Both the position numbers and the translations under genes were made by a program. Source: Desulfosarcina sp. OttesenSCG-928-A07 (GTDB lineage Bacteria > Desulfobacterota > Desulfobacteria > Desulfobacterales > Desulfosarcinaceae). From it: a DNA stretch of 64,000 nucleotides. A model generated the notes under the pieces. That model did no database searches, had not been told where the DNA came from, and saw only the letters and a list, made by a program, of their open reading frames with translations. Positions 1 to 8,266 of this stretch are shown here, piece after piece (within the stretch, counting starts at the first letter, position 1; each line of letters starts with the position of its first letter). The DNA lies in contig JAJDJS010000010.1 of the NCBI GenBank assembly GCA_030267325.1, positions 1 through 64,000 of the forward strand. Direction: 5' to 3'.

Positions 1-1410
1 TGGAACCCGCGCCGACCACGACCGTACCCCTGGAGCCGGAGCCGTTGCCGATAAAAATATTGCCTGCTGAAGTGGCCTTTCCACCAGTGGTGAGATCAAG
101 CCGGCCCGTGCCGGAATTGCCGATGTAGAGAGCACCGCTCGTGTTTTCCAGTATGGAGCCATTACCATCGACGGTGACCGTGCCGTCACCTGCAGCATTG
201 GTGCCGATGTAAATGTGGCTTGCGGAGGCAGCCCTTCCGCCACGGGTGATGTCAAGCTTGCCTATGTCGTTAGCGCCAACGTAGAGAACGCTGCCCGTGC
301 TTTCCAGCAACGACCCCGCGCCGTCGACTGTGACCGTGCCCCTGGAGCCGGAACGGTTGCCGATATTAATGAAGCTTGCGGCGATGGCCTTTCCGCCATT
401 CGAGAGGTAAAGCCTGCCCTTGCCACTAGCGCCGATGTGCAGTTCACCTCCCGTACTTTTCAGTTCGGATCCGTTGACCGTGACCGCGCCGTTACCTGTA
501 GCATTGTTGCCGATGGAAATGTTGCCCGAGGAGCTTGCCTTGCCGCCAGAGGTGAGGTTCAACACGCCCGTGCCGAAATCGCCGACATTGAGCGTGCCGC
601 TCGTGTTTTCAAGTATAGAATCGGTACCGGAGACGGTGACCGTGCCGTGAGCTGTATTAGATTTGCCGATGTAAATGTGCGTTGCGGAGGCAGCCCTTCC
701 GCCACGGGTGATGTCAAGCTTGCCCGTTCCGTCATTGCCGACGCGTAGCTCTGCCGCCTTGTTTTCCAATAATGAGCCGGTACCGTCGACCGTAACCGTG
801 CCGTAGGAGCCGTTACCCTGGCCGATGAGAATGTAGCCTGCGGAGCTGGCCTTGCCGCCAGCGGTAAGATTCAGCTCGCCCGTGCCGGCATTGCCGACGT
901 AGAACCACCCACCTACGTTTTCCAGTATGGAGCCGGAGCCATCGACCGTAACCGTGCCGTAGGAGCCGTTAGCGTTGCCGATTTCAATACTGATTGCAGA
1001 GATGGCCTTGCCACCGTTCGTCAGGTCAAGATTGCCCGTGCCGGAATTGCCGATGTATAGGGAGCCACCCGCGTTTTCCAGTATGGACCCGGATCCATCG
1101 ACCGTGACTGTACCCTTGGCGCCGGAATAGGAGCCGATGTAAATGTTGCTGCGTGCGGAAGTGGCTTTTCCGCCAGCAGTGAGATTCAGCACGCCTGTAC
1201 CGGAATGGCCGATGTGGAGGTGAGCGTTTCCCGCAACTTTCAGTTCGGAGCCGCTACCGTCGACCGTGACAGTGCCGATGGAGCCGGCATTGGAACCGAT
1301 ATGAATGTTGTTTTGGGAGCTGACCTTTCCACCAGCGGTGAGCTTCAAGGTACCCGTGCTACTATTGCCGATGTAGAGAAAATGGGCCAAACCATCAACA
1401 CCGGTGCCGA
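1..1410 (-). repeat. Tandem coding repeats of about 150-165 bp in the surface protein
   Basis: Nine units can be followed by the conserved IG(N/S) codons that read gccgat on the plus strand, at roughly 46, 208, 358, 510, 662, 811, 976, 1132 and 1290. Each unit has a second related half about 70 bp away (near 116, 264, 426, 582, 737, 893, 1048, 1207 and 1365). Unit length varies between about 149 and 165 bp and copies are diverged, so this is an old protein repeat rather than a recent DNA tandem array. The array continues past the left edge. Confidence 0.85.
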
Positions 1411-1756
1411 TGGTGACTGTGCCATCATTGTCGATGCTAACATTATCCAAAACGGTGGGAAGAAGTGTGGCGGGAGTGCCGGTTTGTGAGCCGGTATTCC
1501 AGTTGCCCACGGTCTCCCAGTTTCCGGTCGCTGCGTTCCAGTAATAATTTGCGGCCGAAGCGCTTTGAACACAAGACAGGAGCATGGCTGCAAGGAAAAG
1601 CGGAACTGCGGCCATAAAAAAGCCGGATCTTTTCCGGCTTTGCGCTTTTCCGGGGGAGGCGGAAAGAGTTTTTGAAAAAAAATTCTGGGCCTTTTCTTTT
1701 TGCATGAAAAAACCTTCAAAAAATCCAGAAAAAAAATATTGTGGTTTGTTCTTCAT
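1..1756 (-). CDS. Autotransporter-type beta-strand repeat surface protein, C-terminus beyond window
   Basis: The minus-strand frame is open from an ATG at 1756 to the left window edge, so only the N-terminal ~585 residues are present. A strong AAGGAGG lies six bases before the ATG. The N-terminus is an unusually long signal region: a charged/aromatic stretch of about 47 residues, then a hydrophobic core (FMAAVPLFLAAMLLSCV) ending in an AxA-like SASA site, the form often seen in large autotransporters. The mature part opens with NYYWNAATGNWETVGNWN and then consists of repeats of about 50-55 residues rich in G, S, T and N, with the recurring cores NIxIGN, GTVTVDG, YIGNSGTG and LTxGGK. This matches the passenger-type autotransporter-associated beta-strand repeat. 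A role in adhesion or surface display is inferred; the translocator domain is not visible. Confidence 0.85.
   Translation of the reverse strand, partial: MKNKPQYFFSGFFEGFFMQKEKAQNFFSKTLSASPGKAQSRKRSGFFMAAVPLFLAAMLLSCVQSASAANYYWNAATGNWETVGNWNTGSQTGTPATLLPTVLDNVSIDNDGTVTIGTGVDGLAHFLYIGNSSTGTLKLTAGGKVSSQNNIHIGSNAGSIGTVTVDGSGSELKVAGNAHLHIGHSGTGVLNLTAGGKATSARSNIYIGSYSGAKGTVTVDGSGSILENAGGSLYIGNSGTGNLDLTNGGKAISAISIEIGNANGSYGTVTVDGSGSILENVGGWFYVGNAGTGELNLTAGGKASSAGYILIGQGNGSYGTVTVDGTGSLLENKAAELRVGNDGTGKLDITRGGRAASATHIYIGKSNTAHGTVTVSGTDSILENTSGTLNVGDFGTGVLNLTSGGKASSSGNISIGNNATGNGAVTVNGSELKSTGGELHIGASGKGRLYLSNGGKAIAASFINIGNRSGSRGTVTVDGAGSLLESTGSVLYVGANDIGKLDITRGGRAASASHIYIGTNAAGDGTVTVDGNGSILENTSGALYIGNSGTGRLDLTTGGKATSAGNIFIGNGSGSRGTVVVGAGS
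1616..1641 (-). terminator. Terminator-like hairpin inside the signal-peptide coding region
   Basis: On the minus strand an 8-bp stem (AAGCCGGA / TCCGGCTT, loop AAAGA) runs into a T6 run. It lies inside the open reading frame of the surface protein, about 115 bp after its start codon and immediately before an internal Met codon. It has the form of an intrinsic terminator and could act as an intragenic attenuator. Function is inferred from structure only. Confidence 0.35.
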
Positions 1757-2275
1757 GGCGCCTCCTTATTTTATTTAAAAAAAACAGCAGTTTTTTTGGC
1801 AAACCATTTCAATTGTCTTTGACACTCTGGGCGGCTACAGAAATTTATGTAAAGAATTCAGTCAAATATATCGAAAATCAGGTTGTTTTTCCCCATGACA
1901 ACTCACAGGATGAGGTTTGTAAAAAACGGGCAGTTTTGTTTTTACCATAGAGGATTTCTATATACGGGGCCGGAGAAAATTTGTAATCATCACAAAGGGT
2001 GAATTTTTTAAAAAAAGCCCCTCACCCAAACGGGTGACAGACGTCTTTTGTCTTGAAAAATCATGAAGTCAGGCTTAAGCGTGCTCCCCAAAAATCAGTG
2101 CGAGGAGGGGCAGGGGCAGGGGCGTTTCGCGAAACGCCCTTGTGCCAGAGACGCAGAACGTCCAAGATCAAAAATGCGGTGCGGAGTGCGGAAAATCCAA
2201 GATCTGCCGCAGGACGCGCTGTATAAAAAAGGATGCTGATGAACCCACTTTTTCCCAAAGGCCATAAAGAAAAAA
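1757..2275. other. Divergent intergenic region, no gene
   Basis: This 519-bp region separates the surface-protein gene (minus) from the membrane LuxR gene (plus). No convincing reading frame is seen. It holds an AT-rich half next to the surface-protein gene, a small hairpin at 2022-2037 (TCACCC aaac GGGTGA) flanked by a run of seven A that would be a T run on the minus strand, and a further GGGTGA at 1997-2002 that could pair with the same TCACCC. A 20-bp palindrome is listed separately. Confidence 0.6.
2120..2139. promoter_or_regulatory. Perfect 20-bp palindrome, candidate operator
   Basis: The sequence GGGCGTTTCGCGAAACGCCC is its own reverse complement over 20 bases. It lies 137 bp before the membrane LuxR gene and 364 bp before the divergent surface-protein gene. 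A palindrome of this size fits a dimeric regulator binding site; it could equally form a hairpin in RNA. No T run follows on either strand, so a terminator is unlikely. Confidence 0.45.
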
Positions 2276-3682
2276 ATGAAACCGGGTAAAACCAGCTGGC
2301 GTATAAAATCCGTTTCCATTTTTTCGTTCCTCTTTTCCTATATGCTCTCCTTTGTCTTTGAGGGACAGGTGCTTTACAGTCTGCTGAAAGATAGCGGCCT
2401 TAAAGCCGACAGCTACATCGTGACCGGCATTGTTGCCACTTGCATCGGACTTTTTTCCTGTGGTTTTTTCATTAAAACGCTGCGTATGGCAAAGTCCATC
2501 ATGGCCGGTGGAATGCTTGTCAGCCTTGCAGCAACCCTTCCCTTTTTCTTTGCGCCCTCGGCGTTGTGGCTGGCGGCCCTTGGGGTTACAGGCTTTTCTG
2601 CAAGCTGCGCGATTGCCGCCTGGGGTTATTTTCTAAAAGCCTTCACGCCCAGAGATGAACGAATCCATTCCTGTGCCGATGTCTTGATCGCTTCCAACAT
2701 CCTCATGACTTTGATCAATGTGGTGGCGATGAACATTTCACCCCTTATCGGGCTTGCGCTTTCCACATCCTGCCTTTTCATCGGGACACTGCTCGTATGG
2801 CGCTTGCCTGCGGATGAAACACCAGCACCCGCCACCACGGCCGAAAGGAATTCCCCCGGTGATCTGAAAAAGCCGATGATCCTGCTGTTTTTGTTTGTTT
2901 CGATCATCACCGTGAATTCGGGCTTGATGTACCAGGTCATCAATCCTGCGTTCGCGCATCTGACCGGGCTTGTGAGCGGGTATTGGGCAATTCCGTACAT
3001 TATTGCCCTTGTTGTCATGCGAAACCTTCCGGCAAAGACAAATCGTTCCCTGATACTTTATCTGGGGATGGTCATGATCATGGGCGCTTTTATCTCCTTT
3101 ATGCTGATGGGGCGCGGCGCTGCGGACTATCTGGTGATCAATACGCTGATGCTGGGCGCCTGCGGGATCTTTGATCTGTTTTGGTGGAGCATTCTCGGAG
3201 GGATGCTGGACTATGCCAAAAACCCCGTCAAGGTCTTCGGCATCGGCCTTTCGGCCAACGTATTCGGCGTATTGTGCGGCGGTATACTGGGCCTGGGCGT
3301 CACGTCCATCGCTCTGCCTGACGCGCAAGTAACGGTCATCGCCCTTACGGTGGTCTGCGTTACCCTTGTCCTTCTTCCGCCGCTGAACAGGCAGCTGGTG
3401 ATGCTTTTAAAAAATCACGTCTATTTGACCGCATATTCGGGCATGAGTGAAAAGCAGCAAAGTTCCATCATTCAGCATACAGAAATCCTTGTCCCTCTGA
3501 CGCAGCGGGAAAAAGACGTTTTGCTTCAGGTCTTGACCGGAAAATCGAACAAGGCGATTGCCGAGGTGCTCTTTGTCAGTGAAAACACGGTAAAAAGTCA
3601 TCTGAAAAACATCTACGCAAAATATGACGTCAACTCACGCTCGGAGCTGATCAGCTTCATCCTGAAAAACCGAATCCCTTAA
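2276..3682 (+). CDS. Membrane-bound LuxR-family regulator with 12-TM transporter-like domain
   Basis: A 468-residue protein with about twelve hydrophobic segments (roughly residues 12-390) arranged like a major-facilitator transporter, followed by a LuxR-type helix-turn-helix at about 405-465. The HTH carries the family signature: LTQREKDVLLQVLTGKSN, IAEVLFVSENTVKSHLKNIY and a C-terminal SRSELI. Known members of this architecture are thought to sense a small molecule or ion through the membrane part and act on DNA from the membrane; no response-regulator receiver domain is present. The ATG at 2276 has only a weak purine-rich site (AAGAAAAAA). It is divergent from the surface-protein gene and may control it; that link is inferred from position. 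Confidence 0.85.
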   Translation: MKPGKTSWRIKSVSIFSFLFSYMLSFVFEGQVLYSLLKDSGLKADSYIVTGIVATCIGLFSCGFFIKTLRMAKSIMAGGMLVSLAATLPFFFAPSALWLAALGVTGFSASCAIAAWGYFLKAFTPRDERIHSCADVLIASNILMTLINVVAMNISPLIGLALSTSCLFIGTLLVWRLPADETPAPATTAERNSPGDLKKPMILLFLFVSIITVNSGLMYQVINPAFAHLTGLVSGYWAIPYIIALVVMRNLPAKTNRSLILYLGMVMIMGAFISFMLMGRGAADYLVINTLMLGACGIFDLFWWSILGGMLDYAKNPVKVFGIGLSANVFGVLCGGILGLGVTSIALPDAQVTVIALTVVCVTLVLLPPLNRQLVMLLKNHVYLTAYSGMSEKQQSSIIQHTEILVPLTQREKDVLLQVLTGKSNKAIAEVLFVSENTVKSHLKNIYAKYDVNSRSELISFILKNRIP

Positions 3683-3753
3683 TTTTCAGGCGGAAAAAGC
3701 AGTGCAGAGGGCGGGAAAGAAAGTCCAATAAACATCACCCGAAAGGTTAAACC

Positions 3754-4548
3754 ATGCGATACGGCGCCATGAATTTTCCGGCAGCGCCTGTGACAGCTGA
3801 ACTTGAGGCCATTGCCAGCCAGGGATTTGACTACCTGGAACTGGCCATGGATCCGCCCATGGCCCATTATCCGCAGCTCATGGATCAGCGCAAGGCCATT
3901 ATGGCGGCCCTTAACGCAAACGGACTGGGGCTGGTTTGTCATCTGCCCACCTTTGTGTCCACAGCGGATCTCACGGAAAGTATCCGTCTGGCATCCATCA
4001 TGGAAATGCGCAGGTCTCTGGAAACAGCCGCTCTCCTGGGGGCGGAAAAAGTGGTGATTCATCCTTCCATGGCCGTGGGGATGGGAAATTTTGTGCTGGA
4101 CCAGGTCAAGGAATTAACGCTGCTGTTTCTGGCGGAAATGGTGGCCGAGGCAAATCGATTGTGCCTTCCCTTGTGTCTGGAAAACATGTTTCCCCAGAAC
4201 CGGCTGGGGGTAACGCCCGATGATCTGGCGGCCTTGCTTGACCCTTTTCCGTCTCTTCAAATGACCCTGGACACAGGTCACGCCCATATCGGCGACAAAG
4301 ACGGCGTACAGTTGGGAGCTATGGTGAAAGCGCTCGGCCCGCGTATCCATCACATCCATGTGAGTGACAATAACGGAGAACGAGATGCCCATCTGGCGGT
4401 GGGACAGGGAACCATCGGATTTGATGCGTTGGTCAGGGACCTCAAATCCATTGGCTATGATGATACCATTACCCTTGAGGTGTTTGGTGATGATCCATTG
4501 ATGCGGGTGGAAAGTCGGGAGCGGCTCAGAGCCCTGTTTGAGCGTTAG
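3754..4548 (+). CDS. Sugar phosphate isomerase/epimerase-like TIM-barrel protein
   Basis: A 264-residue protein of the xylose-isomerase-like TIM barrel superfamily, which includes AP endonuclease 2. Visible features are FDYLELAMDPP near the N-terminus, KVVIHPSMAVG (residues ~95-105), LCLENMFP with the metal-binding Glu, MTLDTGHAHI with Asp and His ligands, and HHIHVSDNNGERDAHLAVGQGTIGF, then TLEVFGDD. These are the usual divalent-metal ligands of the family. The exact substrate cannot be read. It starts 70 bp after the LuxR gene in the same direction and its last four bases overlap the convergent DHH gene. Confidence 0.8.
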   Translation: MRYGAMNFPAAPVTAELEAIASQGFDYLELAMDPPMAHYPQLMDQRKAIMAALNANGLGLVCHLPTFVSTADLTESIRLASIMEMRRSLETAALLGAEKVVIHPSMAVGMGNFVLDQVKELTLLFLAEMVAEANRLCLPLCLENMFPQNRLGVTPDDLAALLDPFPSLQMTLDTGHAHIGDKDGVQLGAMVKALGPRIHHIHVSDNNGERDAHLAVGQGTIGFDALVRDLKSIGYDDTITLEVFGDDPLMRVESRERLRALFER

Positions 4549-5426
4549 CCGGGCTCATCTTCTTGCATGGCAGCAATGATTTTCTGAAGGTAAGCAGTTT
4601 CTTTTTCACGGGGAAATCGGCAAGCGCCGGCGCCGTAATGTCCGCCACCTTCAAACGCGCCCAGCATTTTTCCCACATTCACACGGCAGCCGCGGTTTAA
4701 AATACTGTGCCCCACCTGGATGCTGGCGGTGTCTTCGTTCTCATATGTGATTTTGACATTGACCGCGCACTGGGGAAAAAGGGAATACACCAAAAACCGG
4801 TTACCCGTGGGTGTGGGATTGAGACGCCGGAAATCCGTGACCGACACCCGGCCCATCACCCGGGTGTTTTCTTTGAGGGCCTTTTCGTAAATCAGATTCG
4901 CGGTCACCACCTGTTCAGAGCGGGCACTGACCTTCTCATCCTGCATCACCTCATCCATGGGCAGGGTTCGCAAAAGGGCGACCAGATGTTCCCAATAGTC
5001 TTGTTCAGACGGATCGCTGGAAAGGGTCATGGAGAGCAAAATAAAAGGGTAGGCTTCGGGGTGGAGGATTTCATCCAGGGTCAGATCCGCTGAGTCAATG
5101 CGATCGGTTTCATGAACCAACTGCCGGTAGTCCCGTTTAAACCGGCCCTGGTAGTGTTCAAAAATAATGCCCGCAGCAGACGGGGCCAGTTTAAAATGGC
5201 CCTTGATGGGTTTGTCCGGTTCATTGGAAATATGGTGGTCAAACCATAAATGGCTTTTTTCGTGATAGGGAAGATTCGCGATCACATCGCCGTCTTGAAT
5301 GTCGACCCGTCCGTGCTGCATATCACTGGGCTGCACCCAGCACACGGGCGGGGCAATATCCAGCGCGTCCATCAACAGGACCGCACACACCACACCGTCG
5401 AAGTCAGGTCTTGTCACGACTCTCAT
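4545..5426 (-). CDS. DHH-family phosphoesterase
   Basis: A 293-residue member of the DHH/DHHA1 family, which hydrolyses phosphodiester bonds in oligoribonucleotides, cyclic dinucleotides or polyphosphate. The N-terminal motif RPDFDGVVCAVLL supplies the first metal-binding Asp residues, LWFDHHISNEP is the DHH signature (~78-85), and ILNRGCRVNVGKML plus FEGGGHYGAGAC at the C-terminus correspond to the substrate-binding GGGH element. Length is close to exopolyphosphatase-like family members. The substrate is not evident. The gene ends overlapping the isomerase-like gene by 4 bp and is 79 bp downstream of a small same-strand gene. Confidence 0.82.
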   Translation of the reverse strand: MRVVTRPDFDGVVCAVLLMDALDIAPPVCWVQPSDMQHGRVDIQDGDVIANLPYHEKSHLWFDHHISNEPDKPIKGHFKLAPSAAGIIFEHYQGRFKRDYRQLVHETDRIDSADLTLDEILHPEAYPFILLSMTLSSDPSEQDYWEHLVALLRTLPMDEVMQDEKVSARSEQVVTANLIYEKALKENTRVMGRVSVTDFRRLNPTPTGNRFLVYSLFPQCAVNVKITYENEDTASIQVGHSILNRGCRVNVGKMLGAFEGGGHYGAGACRFPREKETAYLQKIIAAMQEDEPG

Positions 5427-5505
5427 TCCAACACATCCTCCACTTTTTGGGAGTGTTTGTCAGCGATCCAAAGGGGGGCCAGCAGCACAACCAATAAAGG
5501 CCGGA

Positions 5506-5694
5506 TCAGGTTTCCGGGGAAGGCGTCTCCGGAGCATCTTCCGCCGATTGTCTGACGGTATCACTGACGGAGTTATAAATGGTCCTGAAGGATTCCGGAA
5601 AACTGGCAGGAGAAATGCGTCCGGTTTCAATGAATTTGACCACGATTTCTTTGGCGGTCCGCAGGATCTGTTCATCCAGACTGGTCTTTTTCAT
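5506..5694 (-). CDS. Small conserved-looking hypothetical protein
   Basis: A 62-residue acidic protein beginning MKKTSLDEQILRTAKEIVVK and ending in a Ser/Pro/Glu-rich tail. The N-terminal 45 residues are predicted helical by eye. Codon usage resembles neighbouring genes, the start is preceded by an AAGG sequence, and the gene is 79 bp upstream of the DHH phosphoesterase on the same strand, so it may be co-transcribed. I do not recognise a domain and assign no function. Confidence 0.55.
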   Translation of the reverse strand: MKKTSLDEQILRTAKEIVVKFIETGRISPASFPESFRTIYNSVSDTVRQSAEDAPETPSPET

Positions 5695-5868
5695 CGTATC
5701 GACCTTGCTGATTTTATATCAATATGCAATTAAAGGGCCTGTTAACAGGAAGCGGACGGGAAGTCAACCGCAGCCATTTCTGATGTCTTATAGGGATACG
5801 CGGCCTTGGCAATGATCAAAACGCCCGCCACTGACGATCCGCGAACCTTGTCCATCAACAGGAGTTTC

Positions 5869-6285
5869 ATGAAACCATCAACAAAATCATACGATCAGAC
5901 CTTACGTTACACACCCGACACACCGGAAGTCATTTCCACGGATTTCCTTGACCCCATCAAATATGCCTACCATGGCAAACGGGATATCGTGATTACCATT
6001 TCCCAGCCGGAATTCACATCTGTATGCCCCATGACCGGTCTTCCGGATTTTGGCGTCATCACCATTCGGTACACGCCGGATCAGTTTATTATTGAACTGA
6101 AGTCTCTCAAATATTACCTTCTGCAATTCCGGAATGTGGGAATTTTTTATGAGCATGTGGTCAACCGGATATTGGACGATCTGGTAAAGGTGTTAACCCC
6201 CCGGTTCATGGAAGTGACCGGGATGTTTACGGCCCGAGGCGGGCTTTCCACAACAGTCTGTGCGGATTACAGGAGAAAAGCGTGA
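5869..6285 (+). CDS. queF: NADPH-dependent 7-cyano-7-deazaguanine reductase
   Basis: QueF reduces preQ0 to preQ1 in queuosine biosynthesis. The 138-residue protein is the short, single-domain (Bacillus-type) form. The catalytic cysteine is in [13 protein letters not shown], whose Asp is the general acid, and the family motif [14 protein letters not shown] follows. The start at 5869 has AGGAG six bases upstream and gives the usual N-terminus; the frame is open for 21 more codons upstream but these look non-coding. Its stop overlaps the start of the lipoprotein gene, so the two are probably co-transcribed. Confidence 0.93.
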   Translation: MKPSTKSYDQTLRYTPDTPEVISTDFLDPIKYAYHGKRDIVITISQPEFTSVCPMTGLPDFGVITIRYTPDQFIIELKSLKYYLLQFRNVGIFYEHVVNRILDDLVKVLTPRFMEVTGMFTARGGLSTTVCADYRRKA

Positions 6286-7214
6286 TGAAAAAACATATCA
6301 ACGTCCGATGGCTGTCGCTTGCAGGGATACTTTTGCTCATTGCCGGCTGCAACGTCCTGCCTTCTTACCGGCCCGCTGACACCCCAACCATTCAGGATTT
6401 TTCATCCTCCGGCCGCTACCGGAAGCAGATCGGTGTCATGGCGCTGACCAACACCACCCTTTTTGCCAGCTCCCAGGCAAGCGCACCGTTCATGGAAGCC
6501 TTTCTTTCCGAACTCGCATCCACTGTTCCCGACGCGATCCTGCTCACTCCGGGAAAACCCGATACGCCCGCCTTTCTGCTGAACCCGCCCCGTCTTTCCA
6601 CCGGAGAGGTGGATGCCTTTGCCTTTTCCGCCCTGGCCCGGCAGGCCGGGATGAGTGCCGTGGTCAGTCCGGTCCTCATGGATGTTCGTGTCCGCAAAGA
6701 AACCAGCGGATTATGGATTTTTAGAAGCGTTGACCACTATCTCCGGATTCAGGTCGCGGCTGCGGTGTATGATCCCATCACCGGCTCCCGGATCACCCTT
6801 GAGCGTCTGACCCAAGAGATTTCCATTGATGAAGATCTGGCCGGGGTCATCAACACCGGACGGGAAACCGCCGTTCCCGGCCTGGAGAAAACCATCGGGA
6901 AAATGGGAAAAGAGCTGGGAGAACAGATGGGCGAGACCATTTCCCGGGCGCCCTTGCGGCTGTCGGTGATTGCCGTGGAAAACAGCATGTGCGTCATCCC
7001 GGCGGGAAGCCTGGCTGGTATTTCCCAGGAAGACCGGTTTGCCGTCATTGACAACCGGGAAGTGCTGGCCGGGTGGAACGAACAGCGGTACAGGGTTCCA
7101 GGGGTTAAAATCGGAGGGGTTCGGGTGATTCAGGTCACACCCGAAAAATCCTTTGCCGTCCCGGAATCGGGTGACCCGCCGCCGGTGGGCAGCATTGTTG
7201 TGCCAGGGACTTAG
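6285..7214 (+). CDS. Outer-membrane-type lipoprotein of unknown function
   Basis: A 309-residue protein with a lipoprotein signal peptide: KK at the N-terminus, a hydrophobic core and the lipobox IAGC (Cys near residue 21), so it should be lipidated and anchored in an envelope membrane. The middle region (RKQIGVMALTNTTLFASSQ, MSAVVSPVLMDVRV) resembles the fold of CsgG/LpoB-type proteins and the C-terminal third (GSLAGISQEDRFAVIDNRE, GGVRVIQVTPEKSFAV) resembles FlgT C-terminal domains; both are impressions, not firm assignments. ATG 6285 and GTG 6282 are both possible starts, served by the same AGGAG. It overlaps the queF stop codon. Confidence 0.75.
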   Translation: MKKHINVRWLSLAGILLLIAGCNVLPSYRPADTPTIQDFSSSGRYRKQIGVMALTNTTLFASSQASAPFMEAFLSELASTVPDAILLTPGKPDTPAFLLNPPRLSTGEVDAFAFSALARQAGMSAVVSPVLMDVRVRKETSGLWIFRSVDHYLRIQVAAAVYDPITGSRITLERLTQEISIDEDLAGVINTGRETAVPGLEKTIGKMGKELGEQMGETISRAPLRLSVIAVENSMCVIPAGSLAGISQEDRFAVIDNREVLAGWNEQRYRVPGVKIGGVRVIQVTPEKSFAVPESGDPPPVGSIVVPGT

Positions 7215-7276
7215 GCAGTGCGGCCCTGCACAATCAGCAACATTTTTTATTTATCGTATTTCAAACGGTTGCGAGT

Positions 7277-8266
7277 TCAAGACAACCCTTCCGAATCCTC
7301 TGGAAAAAAAGATTCAGCATAATCCCGAATCCGGGAAAGCGCCTCTTTTTCCGAGGCCAGAAAACGAATGGACTGCCGGAAGGAAGTGGCACGGGGCATG
7401 CCTTTGACAAACCAGGAAAGCCGGCTGCGCATCATCCGGCAGGCCGCATCTTCTCCCAGATAGCGCACTGCCGCGCGCACATAATCCGTCAGGATGCGGA
7501 TTCGGTCCGCATCCGTTACCACCGGTACGGTTCTCTTTTCCACAGCCGCCTGAATCTGCCTGAAAATCATGGGGTTTCCGATGGCCGCCCGTCCCACCAT
7601 CACCCCGTCACACCGGGTTTGCGCCATCATCTCCAGAGCATCGTCTGCTGAATTCACATCTCCGTTTCCGATCACCGGAATGGAAAGCGACGCTTTCACT
7701 GCCGCAATAATACGCCAGTCCGCGTGTCCGCCAAACCCTTGCGTGGCGGTCCGGGGATGTACAGCGACCGCATCCGCCCCGTTGTCTTCCGCAATTCGGG
7801 CGATTTCCAGGGCCTGATTTCCAGATGGGTCCCATCCGGAGCGAATTTTGATGGTCAGGGGAATCGAAATGGCTTTTCGCACCGCCGCAATGATTTGACC
7901 TGCCCGCACCGAATCCCGCATCAGGGCTGCGCCGGAACGGCTTTTGAGGATTTTTTTGACGGAACAGCCACAGTTGATGTCAAGGATATCGGCGCCAGAG
8001 GCCTCAACAAGCTGCGCCGCCCGGGCCATGATGGCCGGATCTGCCCCAAAAATCTGAATGGAAAGGGGTTTTTCAAAAGGGTCACTGTCCATGAGCCGGA
8101 TGGTTTTTTCAGACCCGTACACAAGCCCGTTGGAACTGATCATTTCCGAGCAGACCAGCCCGCATCCGGCTTCTTTGGCCAGGATACGCATGGGGAGGTG
8201 AGTGATACCGGCAAGCGGGGCAAATACGGTTACCGCAGCACCGGTGTCCACAGCGCCGATCTTCAT
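7277..8266 (-). CDS. dusB: tRNA-dihydrouridine synthase
   Basis: A 329-residue flavoenzyme that reduces uridines in tRNA D-loops using FMN and NADPH. Signature segments are FAPLAGITHLPMRILAKEAG (FMN binding), CSEMISSNGLVYG, QIFGADP, DINCGCSVKKILKSRSGAAL with the catalytic Cys, IKIRSGWDP, HPRTATQGFGGHADW, IPVIGNGDVNS and DGVMVGRAAIGNP. The pattern and length fit the DusB type found across bacteria; note CGCSVKK where many homologues have CGCP. Its start overlaps the end of the upstream DUF1848 gene by 4 bp, indicating translational coupling. Confidence 0.93.
   Translation of the reverse strand: MKIGAVDTGAAVTVFAPLAGITHLPMRILAKEAGCGLVCSEMISSNGLVYGSEKTIRLMDSDPFEKPLSIQIFGADPAIMARAAQLVEASGADILDINCGCSVKKILKSRSGAALMRDSVRAGQIIAAVRKAISIPLTIKIRSGWDPSGNQALEIARIAEDNGADAVAVHPRTATQGFGGHADWRIIAAVKASLSIPVIGNGDVNSADDALEMMAQTRCDGVMVGRAAIGNPMIFRQIQAAVEKRTVPVVTDADRIRILTDYVRAAVRYLGEDAACRMMRSRLSWFVKGMPRATSFRQSIRFLASEKEALSRIRDYAESFFPEDSEGLS

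Noticed and set aside
215-748. Plus-strand open frame of 177 codons across the repeat region
   Set aside because: It is the antisense shadow of the surface-protein repeats; the minus-strand frame is continuous, has a signal peptide and a Shine-Dalgarno site.
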